64,000 nucleotides of DNA, from positions 1 to 64,000 of the forward strand of contig DAICXZ010000026.1 in NCBI GenBank assembly GCA_027311945.1. Direction: 5' to 3'. Made by a program: the position numbers and the translations under genes. Each line of letters begins with the position of its first letter. The stretch's first letter is position 1. The DNA comes from Erythrobacter sp. GTDB lineage: Bacteria; Pseudomonadota; Alphaproteobacteria; Sphingomonadales; Sphingomonadaceae. This document shows, piece after piece, positions 47,605 to 55,157 of this stretch. The notes beneath the pieces were generated by a model that did not search any database, was not told the DNA's origin, and saw only the letters and a list, made by a program, of their open reading frames with translations.

Positions 47605-50073
47605 GTGAGCGACCCGGTCATCCCGCCCGAGATCGCCGACTGGTTCGCCGGCCGCGGCTGGCGGGTGCGGCGGCATCAGGCCGAGATGCTCACCGCCGCC
47701 GATAGCGGCAGGCACGCGATGCTGGTGGCCGATACCGGCGCGGGCAAGACGCTGGCGGGCTTCCTCCCCACGCTCGCGGCCTTCTGCCCCTCGCGGCTCG
47801 GCGGGGCCAAGCCGCCCGAGGGGCTGCACACGCTCTATGTCTCGCCGCTGAAGGCGCTGGCGCATGACGTGCAGCGCAACCTCATCACCCCGGTTGAGGA
47901 GATGGGGCTCGACATCCGCATCGAGACCCGCAGCGGCGACACCCCCTCCGACCGCAAGAAGCGCCAGCGCGTCCGCCCGCCGCATGCGCTGCTGACCACG
48001 CCCGAGAGCCTGAGCCTGTTGCTCAGCTACCCCGACAGCCTCACGCTGTTCGAAGGCCTGAAACGGGTAGTGATCGACGAGATCCACGCCTTCGCCACCC
48101 AGAAGCGCGGCGACCTGCTGGCGCTGGCGCTCTCGCGCTTGCAGGCAATCGCGCCCGAGATGCAGCGGGTGGGGCTCTCGGCCACGGTGGCGGACCCCGA
48201 GGTCTATCGCGGCTGGCTTGCGCCCTGGGGCGACCTCGATAGCGTGGCCCTGGTCGAGGGCGAGGAGGGGGCCGACCCCGAGCTGGAGATCCTGCTGCCC
48301 GATGGTGAACGGGTGCCCTGGGGCGGCCATGCCGCCACCTGGGCGATCCCGCAGCTCTATCGCCGCATTGCCGCAAACCGCACCACGCTGGTCTTCACCA
48401 ACACCCGCTTCCTCGCCGAGTACGTGTTCCAGCACCTGTGGGACGCGAACGAGGACAACCTGCCGATCGGCATCCACCACGGCTCGCTCTCGAAGGAGGC
48501 ACGGCGCAAGGTGGAAGGCGCGATGGCGCGGGGCGAACTGCGCGCGCTGGTCTGCACCGCCAGCCTCGACCTCGGGGTCGACTGGGGCGATGTCGATCTG
48601 GTGGTGCAGATGGGCGCGCCCAAAGGCTCATCGCGGCTGTTGCAGCGGATCGGGCGGGCGAATCACCGGCTCGACCAGCCCAGCCGCGCGCTGCTGGTGC
48701 CGGGCAACCGGTTCGAGTTCCTCGAAGCGACCGCCGCGCTCGATGCCGTGCATGAAGGGCAGCGCGACGGCGAGGACTTCCGGCCCGGTGGGCTCGACGT
48801 GCTCGCCCAGCATGTGATGGCCCGCGCCTGCGCGGGGCCGTTCGACGAGGCGGCGCTGCTGGCCGAGGTTCGCTCGTCGTTGCCCTATGCGGGGATCGAT
48901 GCCGAGGCCTTCCGCCGGGTCCTGGAGTTCGTCGCTACCGGCGGCTACGCGCTCAAAGCCTATGACCGCTTCCGCCGCATCGTGCGCGAGCGTGCCAAGG
49001 ATGGCTCGTTTACCTGGCGGCTGACTCACCCCGATCAGGCACAGCGGCACCGCCTCAACGCCGGGATCATCGTCGATTCGGAGATGCTCGACGTGCGTTT
49101 CCGCAACGGCCGCTCGCTCGGCAAGGTGGAGGAGCGCTTCGCCGCTTCTCTGCGCGTGGGCGACACGTTCCGCTTTGCCGGGGTTACGGTCGAAGTCGAG
49201 AGCCTGCGCGATATGGAGCTGGTCGTGCGCGCAAGCAGCAGGGGGGCGATGATCCCGAGCTACGGCGGCTTGCGCCTGCCGCTCACCACCCATCTGGCGG
49301 GCCGCGTCCGTGCGCTGCTGACCGACCGTGCAGGTTGGGGCCGCTTCCCTGATGACGTGCGCGAATGGCTCGAAGTGCAGGACTGGCGCAGCCAGCTGCC
49401 GGGGCCGGACAACCTGCTGGTGGAGACCTTCCCCCACGCGGGCCAGCACTATGCGGTCTACTACACCTTCGCCGGATGGAACGCGAACCAGTCGCTGGGG
49501 ATGCTGATCACCGCGCGGATGGAGGCGCGCGGGCTGATGCCGGGCGGCTTCGTGGCGAATGACTACTCGCTGGCGGTCTGGGGCCTGAAACGTGTCGACG
49601 ATCCGGCCCCGTTGCTGTCGCCCGACATCCTCGCCGAGGAGTTCAGTGACTGGGTCACCCAATCGCACCTGCTGCGCCGTGCCTTCCGCGAGGTGGCGGT
49701 GATCGGTGGGCTGGTCGAGCGCCAGCAGCCGGGCAAACGCAAGAGCGGGCGGCAGGTCACCTTCTCGACCGACCTCATCTACGATGTGCTGCGCAAGCAC
49801 GAGCCCGATCACGTGCTGATCGAGGCGGCCTGGGCCGATGCGCGCGCGAAGATGACCGACGTGGCGCGGCTCGCCGAGGTGCTCGATACGGCGGCGGCGC
49901 GCCTGGAGCATGTGGTGCTCGAACGGGTGAGCCCGCTGGCGGTGCCGGTGATGGTGATGATTGGACGCGAAGCCGTGCCGCAAGGGGCGCAGGACGACGA
50001 ACTGTTGCTCGCGGCGGAAAGCTTGGAGGGCGCGGCGATGCGGGTGGAGCCGCTGGATGACGAGCGCGATTGA
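47605..50073 (+). CDS. Lhr-type ligase-associated DEXH-box DNA helicase
   Basis: The 822-aa SF2 helicase has a Q-like N-terminus GWRVRRHQAEML, Walker A ADTGAGKT (about 42-49), Walker B DEIH (about 159), SAT (about 192) and motif VI LQRIGRANHR (about 348). An Lhr winged-helix/beta-barrel core and the C-terminal Lhr-associated domain follow. The family is linked to DNA repair; in many alpha- and betaproteobacteria it sits with an ATP-dependent ligase, an exonuclease and the phosphoesterase PdeM. None of those partners is adjacent here. The start is GTG at 47605, giving the expected length. Confidence 0.92.
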   Translation: MSDPVIPPEIADWFAGRGWRVRRHQAEMLTAADSGRHAMLVADTGAGKTLAGFLPTLAAFCPSRLGGAKPPEGLHTLYVSPLKALAHDVQRNLITPVEEMGLDIRIETRSGDTPSDRKKRQRVRPPHALLTTPESLSLLLSYPDSLTLFEGLKRVVIDEIHAFATQKRGDLLALALSRLQAIAPEMQRVGLSATVADPEVYRGWLAPWGDLDSVALVEGEEGADPELEILLPDGERVPWGGHAATWAIPQLYRRIAANRTTLVFTNTRFLAEYVFQHLWDANEDNLPIGIHHGSLSKEARRKVEGAMARGELRALVCTASLDLGVDWGDVDLVVQMGAPKGSSRLLQRIGRANHRLDQPSRALLVPGNRFEFLEATAALDAVHEGQRDGEDFRPGGLDVLAQHVMARACAGPFDEAALLAEVRSSLPYAGIDAEAFRRVLEFVATGGYALKAYDRFRRIVRERAKDGSFTWRLTHPDQAQRHRLNAGIIVDSEMLDVRFRNGRSLGKVEERFAASLRVGDTFRFAGVTVEVESLRDMELVVRASSRGAMIPSYGGLRLPLTTHLAGRVRALLTDRAGWGRFPDDVREWLEVQDWRSQLPGPDNLLVETFPHAGQHYAVYYTFAGWNANQSLGMLITARMEARGLMPGGFVANDYSLAVWGLKRVDDPAPLLSPDILAEEFSDWVTQSHLLRRAFREVAVIGGLVERQQPGKRKSGRQVTFSTDLIYDVLRKHEPDHVLIEAAWADARAKMTDVARLAEVLDTAAARLEHVVLERVSPLAVPVMVMIGREAVPQGAQDDELLLAAESLEGAAMRVEPLDDERD

Positions 50074-50082
50074 GGTGCAGGG

Positions 50083-50664
50083 TTACGAGCAGGCGTTCGC
50101 AGGGCCAAGATCGGTTTGGTCCCACTCGATAGGTGCGACGGGGGCGATCAGGGTGAGATTAAGGCGATATTGCGGGCTATCCTTGCTGAAGTCTCGGTAG
50201 CGCTCCAGTTCGCCGAAGCACAGCTTGGTCACACCGCTGTTCTTCACGATGTTGAGCACCTTGACCGCCAGATCATAGCTCGCATCGCCATCCGGTGCGA
50301 ATACGATCCTTGGTTCGATGGGCTGCCTCATCCCGTCGTCGAGATGGTGGACGAGTTCGGATGGGGAGACGGTTTCGCCATCCCACTCAATGGTGCCAAA
50401 ACGCGTGGGGGAGAGCCGGTGGGCCTCCTCTTGCGGGGTGCGGGGCAGCGGTTCGGCCGGATCGGCAATGGGTAGATCGAACGTCAAGACGTGGATCGGC
50501 ACCCGTTCGAAGGTCAATCCGACCACCACCAGCGTGGTGAAGAAGAGCAGGATCGGCAGCGAGTTTGCCCGCGACAAGGGTTCGCCATGGACAATCCGTC
50601 GAACCGCGCGCTGGCGCCGGAAGCTAGTCGGCACGGAAACTGCGATACCGCTCGTTTCCGACAA
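50083..50664 (-). CDS. ExbD-like protein lacking the conserved transmembrane Asp (ExbD4)
   Basis: The 193-aa protein is clearly related to the three ExbD proteins next to it. It shares TFDLP after the helix, IEWDGETVSPSELVHHL, FAPDGDASYDLAVKVLNIVK and SGVTKLCFGELERYRDF with exbD2 and exbD3. Aligning on the DLP motif, NTTPLID of ExbD3 becomes NSLPILL here, so the proton-carrying Asp is Leu40. It also has a C-terminal extension of about 30 residues and an N-terminal extension of about 18. Its ATG is 41 bp inside exbD3. It may be a regulatory or scaffold paralogue, or a decaying copy; the intact frame argues against simple decay. Confidence 0.78.
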   Translation of the reverse strand: MSETSGIAVSVPTSFRRQRAVRRIVHGEPLSRANSLPILLFFTTLVVVGLTFERVPIHVLTFDLPIADPAEPLPRTPQEEAHRLSPTRFGTIEWDGETVSPSELVHHLDDGMRQPIEPRIVFAPDGDASYDLAVKVLNIVKNSGVTKLCFGELERYRDFSKDSPQYRLNLTLIAPVAPIEWDQTDLGPANACS

Positions 50665-51049
50665 AGCCGAGCTTCTTTACCCCAGCCTGCCGGATCAGGT
50701 TCAGCACCCGCGCCGATTGGGCATAGGAGGCATTGCCATCGGGCTCGTACTGCAATTGCGGCTCGACCGGCATGGCCTGCGTCTGCCTTAGGAGTTCGCG
50801 CAGGGCGCCTTCGCTCACTGCCTCGCCGTTCCAGCGGATGGTGCCGCTTTGCTGGATCGTAATCTTGTTCTTCACATCGTCGATGCCGGGACAGTCTGTG
50901 CAGGCGCGCGGAAGGTCGACCGTGAGACTGTGCGAGGCGACCGGGATCGTGATGACGAACATCACGAGCAGCACCAAGAGCACGTCGATAAGCGGGGTGG
51001 TGTTGAGCTCGCCCAGCGGGCGGTCGGCACGGGCAACTGCAAAGGCCAT
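50624..51049 (-). CDS. ExbD/TolR family biopolymer transporter (ExbD3)
   Basis: The 141-aa protein has a cytoplasmic N-terminus, one membrane helix with LNTTPLIDVLLVLLVMFVI including the conserved Asp22, and a periplasmic domain ending GFVGNERYRSF. A Cys pair (CTDC, about 49-52) follows the DLP motif. It is closest to ExbD2, so it looks like a tandem duplicate. It has its own near-consensus promoter and is followed by the overlapping exbD4. Confidence 0.9.
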   Translation of the reverse strand: MAFAVARADRPLGELNTTPLIDVLLVLLVMFVITIPVASHSLTVDLPRACTDCPGIDDVKNKITIQQSGTIRWNGEAVSEGALRELLRQTQAMPVEPQLQYEPDGNASYAQSARVLNLIRQAGVKKLGFVGNERYRSFRAD

Positions 51050-51076
51050 CGTCGCTCCCCCAAGCTATGTCATAGT

Positions 51077-51105
51077 ATTACATCACGCTATGGCGCTCCT
51101 GTCAA
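51077..51105 (-). promoter_or_regulatory. Near-consensus sigma70 promoter of exbD3-exbD4
   Basis: On the minus strand TTGACA (51105-51100) is followed after exactly 17 nt by TGTAAT (51082-51077), a perfect -35 and a five-of-six -10. It lies 28 bp before the exbD3 ATG and just downstream of the terminator that ends the tonB-exbB-exbD1-exbD2 unit. Confidence 0.75.
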
Positions 51106-51146
51106 TTGCGGGCATAGCCGACCAGCGCAGGCTGCGTTGCAGGCAC

Positions 51147-51174
51147 AAAAAAAGGGGCCGCCGGAGCAGCCCCT
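51147..51174 (-). terminator. Intrinsic terminator after exbD2
   Basis: On the minus strand AGGGGCTGC (51174-51166), a 4-nt loop and GCGGCCCCT (51161-51153) form a stem followed by a run of seven T. It lies 34 bp after the exbD2 stop and separates exbD2 from exbD3. Confidence 0.85.
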
Positions 51175-51207
51175 TGTTCTTGTCGCATTCGCGCCCGGAA
51201 AGAGCGA

Positions 51208-51645
51208 TCAGCCCTTGCCGAACTGGCGATACTTTTCGTTGCCGACGAAGCCGAACTTGGTCACGCCGCTGGCCTTGATGATGTTCAGCACCTTGGCCGA
51301 CAGATCGTAGCTCGCGTTTGCTTCCGGCTCGAACTGCAGTTCGGGCTCAACCGCGAAACGCAGCGACTGCTGCAGATTGCGAACCAGTTCGCCCTGGTTG
51401 ATCACGGTTCCGTTCCAGAGGATTTGGTTGGTGGGGGTCAGCACGATCTTGTTCTTGATCGGATCGACCTGGTCCGGTGGAGGCGGTTCATTGCTGGCCA
51501 CCGGAAGATCGATATTTACCGCGTGCGTTGCCACGGGGATGGTGATGATGAACATGATGAGGAGCACGAGCAGGACGTCGATCAACGGCGTCATGTTCAT
51601 TTCCATCATCGGGGCGCCATCATCCTTGCCACCTGACATTGCCAT
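51208..51645 (-). CDS. exbD: ExbD/TolR family biopolymer transporter (ExbD2)
   Basis: The 145-aa protein has the helix motif MNMTPLIDVLLVLLIMFII with Asp23, then VNIDLPVASNEPPPPDQV, and the periplasmic region LQFEPEANASYDLSAKVLNI ending FVGNEKYRQFGKG. With ExbB and TonB it would use the proton gradient to energise outer-membrane receptors. It follows exbD1 by 34 bp and is the last gene before the terminator. Confidence 0.93.
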   Translation of the reverse strand: MAMSGGKDDGAPMMEMNMTPLIDVLLVLLIMFIITIPVATHAVNIDLPVASNEPPPPDQVDPIKNKIVLTPTNQILWNGTVINQGELVRNLQQSLRFAVEPELQFEPEANASYDLSAKVLNIIKASGVTKFGFVGNEKYRQFGKG

Positions 51646-51679
51646 AGGTTGTTACTCCTGATTCCTGCCCAGTTCCCGA

Positions 51680-52216
51680 TCAACCGTTCGGGTCGACCGG
51701 GTTGGAGATGAAGCCCACGGTCGGATAGCCGGCCGCCTGGACGTTGAAGATGGTGCCGGCAACGCAGCGCCACGGCGCGTTGACGTCGCCGCGGATGTGC
51801 ACCTGCGGGATCATTTCCGGGTTGGCCATGATCGCGTCGACGCCGCCGGCCTTCTGCACGATGTTGTCGAGCCGCGAGAAGGCACGGTCGTAGAGTTCGC
51901 TCGAATCGACCAGCGTGGTGTTGTTGAAGAACACCCGGCAATCCCCGTTGCGATCGGCACCGGCATAGCTGGTACGCAGCGTGCTGGGGGTGCGGCCCTC
52001 AGCGTCGGTGGTGGTCACCGTGATGAGCAGGTTTTCCACCTTGTCTTGCGATTCGACCGACACGAAGATCGGAACCTCGAGCTTCTCGACCGTCTGAATG
52101 GCCACGGGAACGGCAATCAGGAAGATGATCAGCAACACCAGCATCACGTCCACCAGCGGAGTGGTGTTGATGTCGGCCATCGGCTTGTCGCCACCACCGC
52201 CTGTCGAAATAGCCAT
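51680..52216 (-). CDS. exbD: ExbD/TolR family biopolymer transporter (ExbD1)
   Basis: The 178-aa protein carries [20 protein letters not shown] with Asp23. Its periplasmic domain is longer than in ExbD2 and ExbD3 and contains [13 protein letters not shown] and two Cys (in NGDCRVFF and WRCVAG) that could form a disulfide. It is the more diverged of the functional-looking ExbD copies and not a recent duplicate. It follows exbB with an 87-bp spacer that holds a strong hairpin. Confidence 0.92.
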   Translation of the reverse strand: MAISTGGGGDKPMADINTTPLVDVMLVLLIIFLIAVPVAIQTVEKLEVPIFVSVESQDKVENLLITVTTTDAEGRTPSTLRTSYAGADRNGDCRVFFNNTTLVDSSELYDRAFSRLDNIVQKAGGVDAIMANPEMIPQVHIRGDVNAPWRCVAGTIFNVQAAGYPTVGFISNPVDPNG

Positions 52217-52247
52217 ATGACTTGTCCTATCTCAAAATTGGGACGGA

Positions 52248-52285
52248 GGCGGCGGACCTGTGCGAAGTGCGCAGGGCCCGCCGCC
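52248..52285. repeat. Long imperfect hairpin between exbB and exbD1
   Basis: GGCGGCGG (52248-52255) pairs with CCGCCGCC (52278-52285), and the pairing continues inwards with few mismatches and G-U pairs. On the plus strand it is followed by GTTTTT, so it looks like an intrinsic terminator for antisense transcription. In the operon mRNA (minus strand) no T-run follows, so it would act as a stabilising or processing hairpin. Confidence 0.6.
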
Positions 52286-52303
52286 GTTTTTCCGCGTAAG
52301 CTA

Positions 52304-53092
52304 TCAGGCCTTCTTCGGCGGCACGCCACCGGTGGTGGTGGCGGGCTTGGCAGCAGCAGCAGCCGGCTTGGCGGCAGCCACGGTCACGGCCGGCTTCACG
52401 GCACCGTTCGAGGTGATGTAAGCCTGCAGGTCGGTCGAGAAGGCGCTCATCAGTTCGCCGATCTTCTTGTTGCGGGCCTGCAGCCAGTTGTAGGCGAACA
52501 CGGCCGGCACGGCGACGAGCAGACCGATCGCGGTCATGATCAGCGCTTCACCGACGGGACCGGCGACCTTGTCGATCGAAGCCGAGCCGCTCATGCCGAT
52601 GTTGATCAGCGCGCGGTAGATACCGATAACCGTACCGAGCAGGCCGACGAACGGAGCGGTCGCGCCGACGGTGGCGAGGAACGACAGGCCGCCGTTCAGC
52701 TTCGAGGTGATCGAATCTTCCGAACGGCCCAGCGAACCATGCAGCCAGTCATGCGCTTCGAGGCTGTTGGGCATCTTGTCGTGCTCGGCCTGAGCCTTCA
52801 GGCTGTCGTCGACCAGCTGGCGCCATGCGCTGTTCTTCTCGAGCTTGCCGGCACCTTCGCTCAGCGTGCTGGCGCGCCAGAAGCCCTGACGGACCGCCTT
52901 GTACTGGTTGAGAATCTTCTTCTGTTCCATGAACTTGGTGATCAGGATGTAGAAGGAGCCCACCGACATGATGATCATGATGGCAAGGATCGCCCAAGCG
53001 ACGGGGCCGCCTTCTTCCAGGGCCTGCACGAAGCCGAATTCGGTGGCAGGCGCTGCGGCATCACCGGCGGCGGCAAGAATGTTCATAAGCAT
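52304..53092 (-). CDS. exbB: MotA/TolQ/ExbB proton channel family protein
   Basis: The 262-aa protein has three membrane helices (about 30-50, 140-165, 180-200). The channel motifs LSFLATVGATAPFVGLLGTV (about 136-155) and GPVGEALIMTAIGLLVAVPA (about 178-197) are intact. A C-terminal Ala/Pro/Lys-rich tail (about 230-262) is an extra feature. It forms the pentameric channel that ExbD dimers enter. It is the only exbB seen for four exbD genes. Confidence 0.95.
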   Translation of the reverse strand: MLMNILAAAGDAAAPATEFGFVQALEEGGPVAWAILAIMIIMSVGSFYILITKFMEQKKILNQYKAVRQGFWRASTLSEGAGKLEKNSAWRQLVDDSLKAQAEHDKMPNSLEAHDWLHGSLGRSEDSITSKLNGGLSFLATVGATAPFVGLLGTVIGIYRALINIGMSGSASIDKVAGPVGEALIMTAIGLLVAVPAVFAYNWLQARNKKIGELMSAFSTDLQAYITSNGAVKPAVTVAAAKPAAAAAKPATTTGGVPPKKA

Positions 53093-53137
53093 GCGGATCA
53101 GTCCTCTTCGTAAGAGATGTAAGTTGTAACTTGTGAG

Positions 53138-53806
53138 TTAGCTCAGTCGGTAAACGATCGTCAGCGAATCGCTACCGGTGGTAGGGTTGCCGGCCGCATC
53201 GCGGGCGGGTTCGTAGCGGGCGTACCGCTCCATGCCTTCGCAAGCTGCCGTGTCGAGATCGCTTTCACCGCTCGACGAGGTCACGCGGCACGAAGACACG
53301 CGGCCCTCGGCGTTGATGGTCACCGAAACACCCACGTTGCCTTCGATCTCGCGCCGGATGGCACGCGAAGGATAGGCTTCCTGAATGCGAGCAGCCCAAC
53401 GATTGAAGTTGTCACGCTGGGCAGCACGCGCCTGCGAAGGTGCGGGCGGCGGAGCGGGCGGCGGAGCAGCCGGAGCCGGCGGCGGGATAATGCGCGCAGG
53501 CGGGGCCGGCGGCGGAATCCGCGGCTGAGTCACGATCGGCGGCGGTGCCGGCGCGATATTGATCGGCGGCGGCGGCGCAACCGGCGGCGGCGGCGCCGTA
53601 TCAGGTTCCGGCGGAGGCGGGGGTTCCTCCGACGGCTCGGGTTCGGGCTCTTCAATATCGACCGTGGTCACACGCTCAACCACCGATTTGACCGCCGAAT
53701 AGGCAAGTCCGGTGACCAGCGTATAGCCAATGACGACATGAATGAGGCCAACGATGATAATCGCGACAACGCGACTACCGCTCATTTGTTGGTCAGCGTA
53801 AGCCAT
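53138..53806 (-). CDS. tonB: Energy transducer TonB
   Basis: The 222-aa protein has an N-terminal anchor (about 13-33, VVAIIIVGLIHVVIGYTLVT), an acidic then strongly Pro/Ala-rich periplasmic spacer (about 48-135) and a C-terminal TonB domain (about 140-222) with YPSRAIRREIEGNVGVSVTI. The spacer produces a GGCGGC-rich low-complexity DNA stretch at about 53420-53640. It is first in tonB-exbB-exbD1-exbD2 and would energise receptors such as the one at 34516. Confidence 0.95.
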   Translation of the reverse strand: MAYADQQMSGSRVVAIIIVGLIHVVIGYTLVTGLAYSAVKSVVERVTTVDIEEPEPEPSEEPPPPPEPDTAPPPPVAPPPPINIAPAPPPIVTQPRIPPPAPPARIIPPPAPAAPPPAPPPAPSQARAAQRDNFNRWAARIQEAYPSRAIRREIEGNVGVSVTINAEGRVSSCRVTSSSGESDLDTAACEGMERYARYEPARDAAGNPTTGSDSLTIVYRLS

Positions 53807-54147
53807 CCAGTCCCATCACTCCATCTCAAACACGCCATGCCCACATTGGGGCCTGGCCCTCAGGGCCAGCAACCTTGGTGTGGTATGCTGGCCACGCTCG
53901 TTTCAAAAATGTCCGGCCAAAACCGACACCACTTTCCCCTTTGCAGCAAACCTTGATGGAATGTGCAATGCTAAGGCGCCAGTAATCTTATTTTGTTAGC
54001 CGGGCCGTTTGGCGAGGGTGTAACGGCGATGTCCGGCATGGGCAAACGCTTTATCCGTTCACCTGCGATTCACTCGCGCGTCATTTCTTTATACGAAACT
54101 CGCGGGTTGCTATGCCGCTGAACCATGGCCCGGAAAGGAATGCCTCG
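53807..54147. other. Divergent regulatory region between tonB and a lipoprotein gene
   Basis: This 341-bp stretch has no convincing gene. It must hold the promoters of both flanking genes. A perfect 17-bp palindrome (CTGGCCCT C AGGGCCAG, 53853-53869) lies 47 bp upstream of the tonB start, in its leader or promoter. Composition is more AT-rich at about 53970-54100 than in neighbouring genes. No clear -35/-10 pair was identified. Confidence 0.5.
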
Positions 54148-55035
54148 ATGCCCGCTCACCCCATGATTTTTCCGAAAATTCGTATGGTTAGCGCTATCCT
54201 TACAGCCGCTCTGGCCGTCTCTGGATGCGCGACATCGGGCATGGAAAGAGGCTCTGGCCAGCCCATTTCCGCCGAACTTCCGCCAGAACGCGCGCCGACC
54301 TATGCCGATCTGGTTGATCATGCCCTTCAAGCCGAAATCGTCGGCGTAGTTTTCGTTGATGATCAAGTGGTTGTGCCTACCGAACGCGCGCCCAATCTCG
54401 CGCCGGGGCGGGTCAGATTGTATGTCGAATCGACAATCCAGCGATTATTGAAATCTCCTGTGCCTTTGGGCGAATCGTTGAACTTTCTTGTCGATAAGAT
54501 GCCAAATCAGGACGGAGAATTGCCGCGAATCACCCGCCAGGCGTTCGTTTTCTTCGCGGACCCGGTGCCCGGACAACCCGGTTCGATCCAGTTGCTGTCG
54601 TCTGATTCGCTGATTCCGGCCGGCCCGATGATCGAGGCTCGGCTCGAACAGGTGCTCAATCAGCTCGCTGCGGGTGACGCGTTGCCAGCCATTACCGGCG
54701 TGAAGGATGTGATTTCGGTTGCAGGCAACCTGGCAGGCGAATCGGAAACGCAGATGTTTATCCAGACTTCGACCGGGGCGCCGGTGTCGCTGAGCGTGGT
54801 TCGCCGCCCGGGCATGGAACCTCAGTGGGGCGTATCGTTGGGCGAGATCGTGGATCAGGACGCGCTCCCGCCAGCACCCGAGACGATCGCCTGGTATCGC
54901 TTTGCCTGCGAGCTTCCCGAGCAGCTTCCTGCCGACAGCTATCTCCAGAACGACCGCGCATCGCGGCGGCAGGCACAGGAAGACTATGCCTTCATCAAGC
55001 GCGAATTGGGGCCGTGCGAACGACGTTTGGACTGA
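54148..55035 (+). CDS. Lipoprotein of unknown function
   Basis: The 295-aa protein has a lipoprotein signal (about 10-27) ending LAVSGC (Cys27). The body is not recognised. It contains RVRLYVESTIQRLLKSPVPL and an Asp/Glu-rich C-terminal part with PETIAWYRFACELPEQLP, and ends in a helical segment with a second Cys (LGPCERRLD); these two Cys could pair. Codon choice at its 5' part is more AT-rich than in neighbours. The start at 54148 follows GGAAAGGAATG; 54112 is a less likely alternative. It is divergent from tonB. Confidence 0.75.
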   Translation: MPAHPMIFPKIRMVSAILTAALAVSGCATSGMERGSGQPISAELPPERAPTYADLVDHALQAEIVGVVFVDDQVVVPTERAPNLAPGRVRLYVESTIQRLLKSPVPLGESLNFLVDKMPNQDGELPRITRQAFVFFADPVPGQPGSIQLLSSDSLIPAGPMIEARLEQVLNQLAAGDALPAITGVKDVISVAGNLAGESETQMFIQTSTGAPVSLSVVRRPGMEPQWGVSLGEIVDQDALPPAPETIAWYRFACELPEQLPADSYLQNDRASRRQAQEDYAFIKRELGPCERRLD

Positions 55036-55109
55036 AAACGGTCCATTTGCCGCGATCCGGCCCTAGCCATGGCCCGCGCCGGGCTTTAACGCCCCTGCAC
55101 TGAGACGAA

Positions 55110-55132
55110 GGCCCGGCGTCAGTGCCCGGGCC
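55110..55132. repeat. GC-rich hairpin upstream of hom
   Basis: GGCCCGG (55110-55116) and CCGGGCC (55126-55132) form a 7-bp stem with a 9-nt loop between the lipoprotein stop and the hom ATG. It has no T-run. It may terminate the upstream gene weakly or sit in the hom leader. Confidence 0.45.
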
Positions 55133-55157
55133 GAAGGTTTGCGAAAGAGGGCACTAA

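Noticed and set aside
48628-49983. 451-codon minus-strand frame opposite the Lhr helicase
   Set aside because: It is an antisense shadow of a well-supported helicase; no start context or family match.
53420-53650. GGCGGC-rich low-complexity repeat
   Set aside because: It is explained by the Pro/Ala-rich spacer of TonB and is not an independent repeat element.
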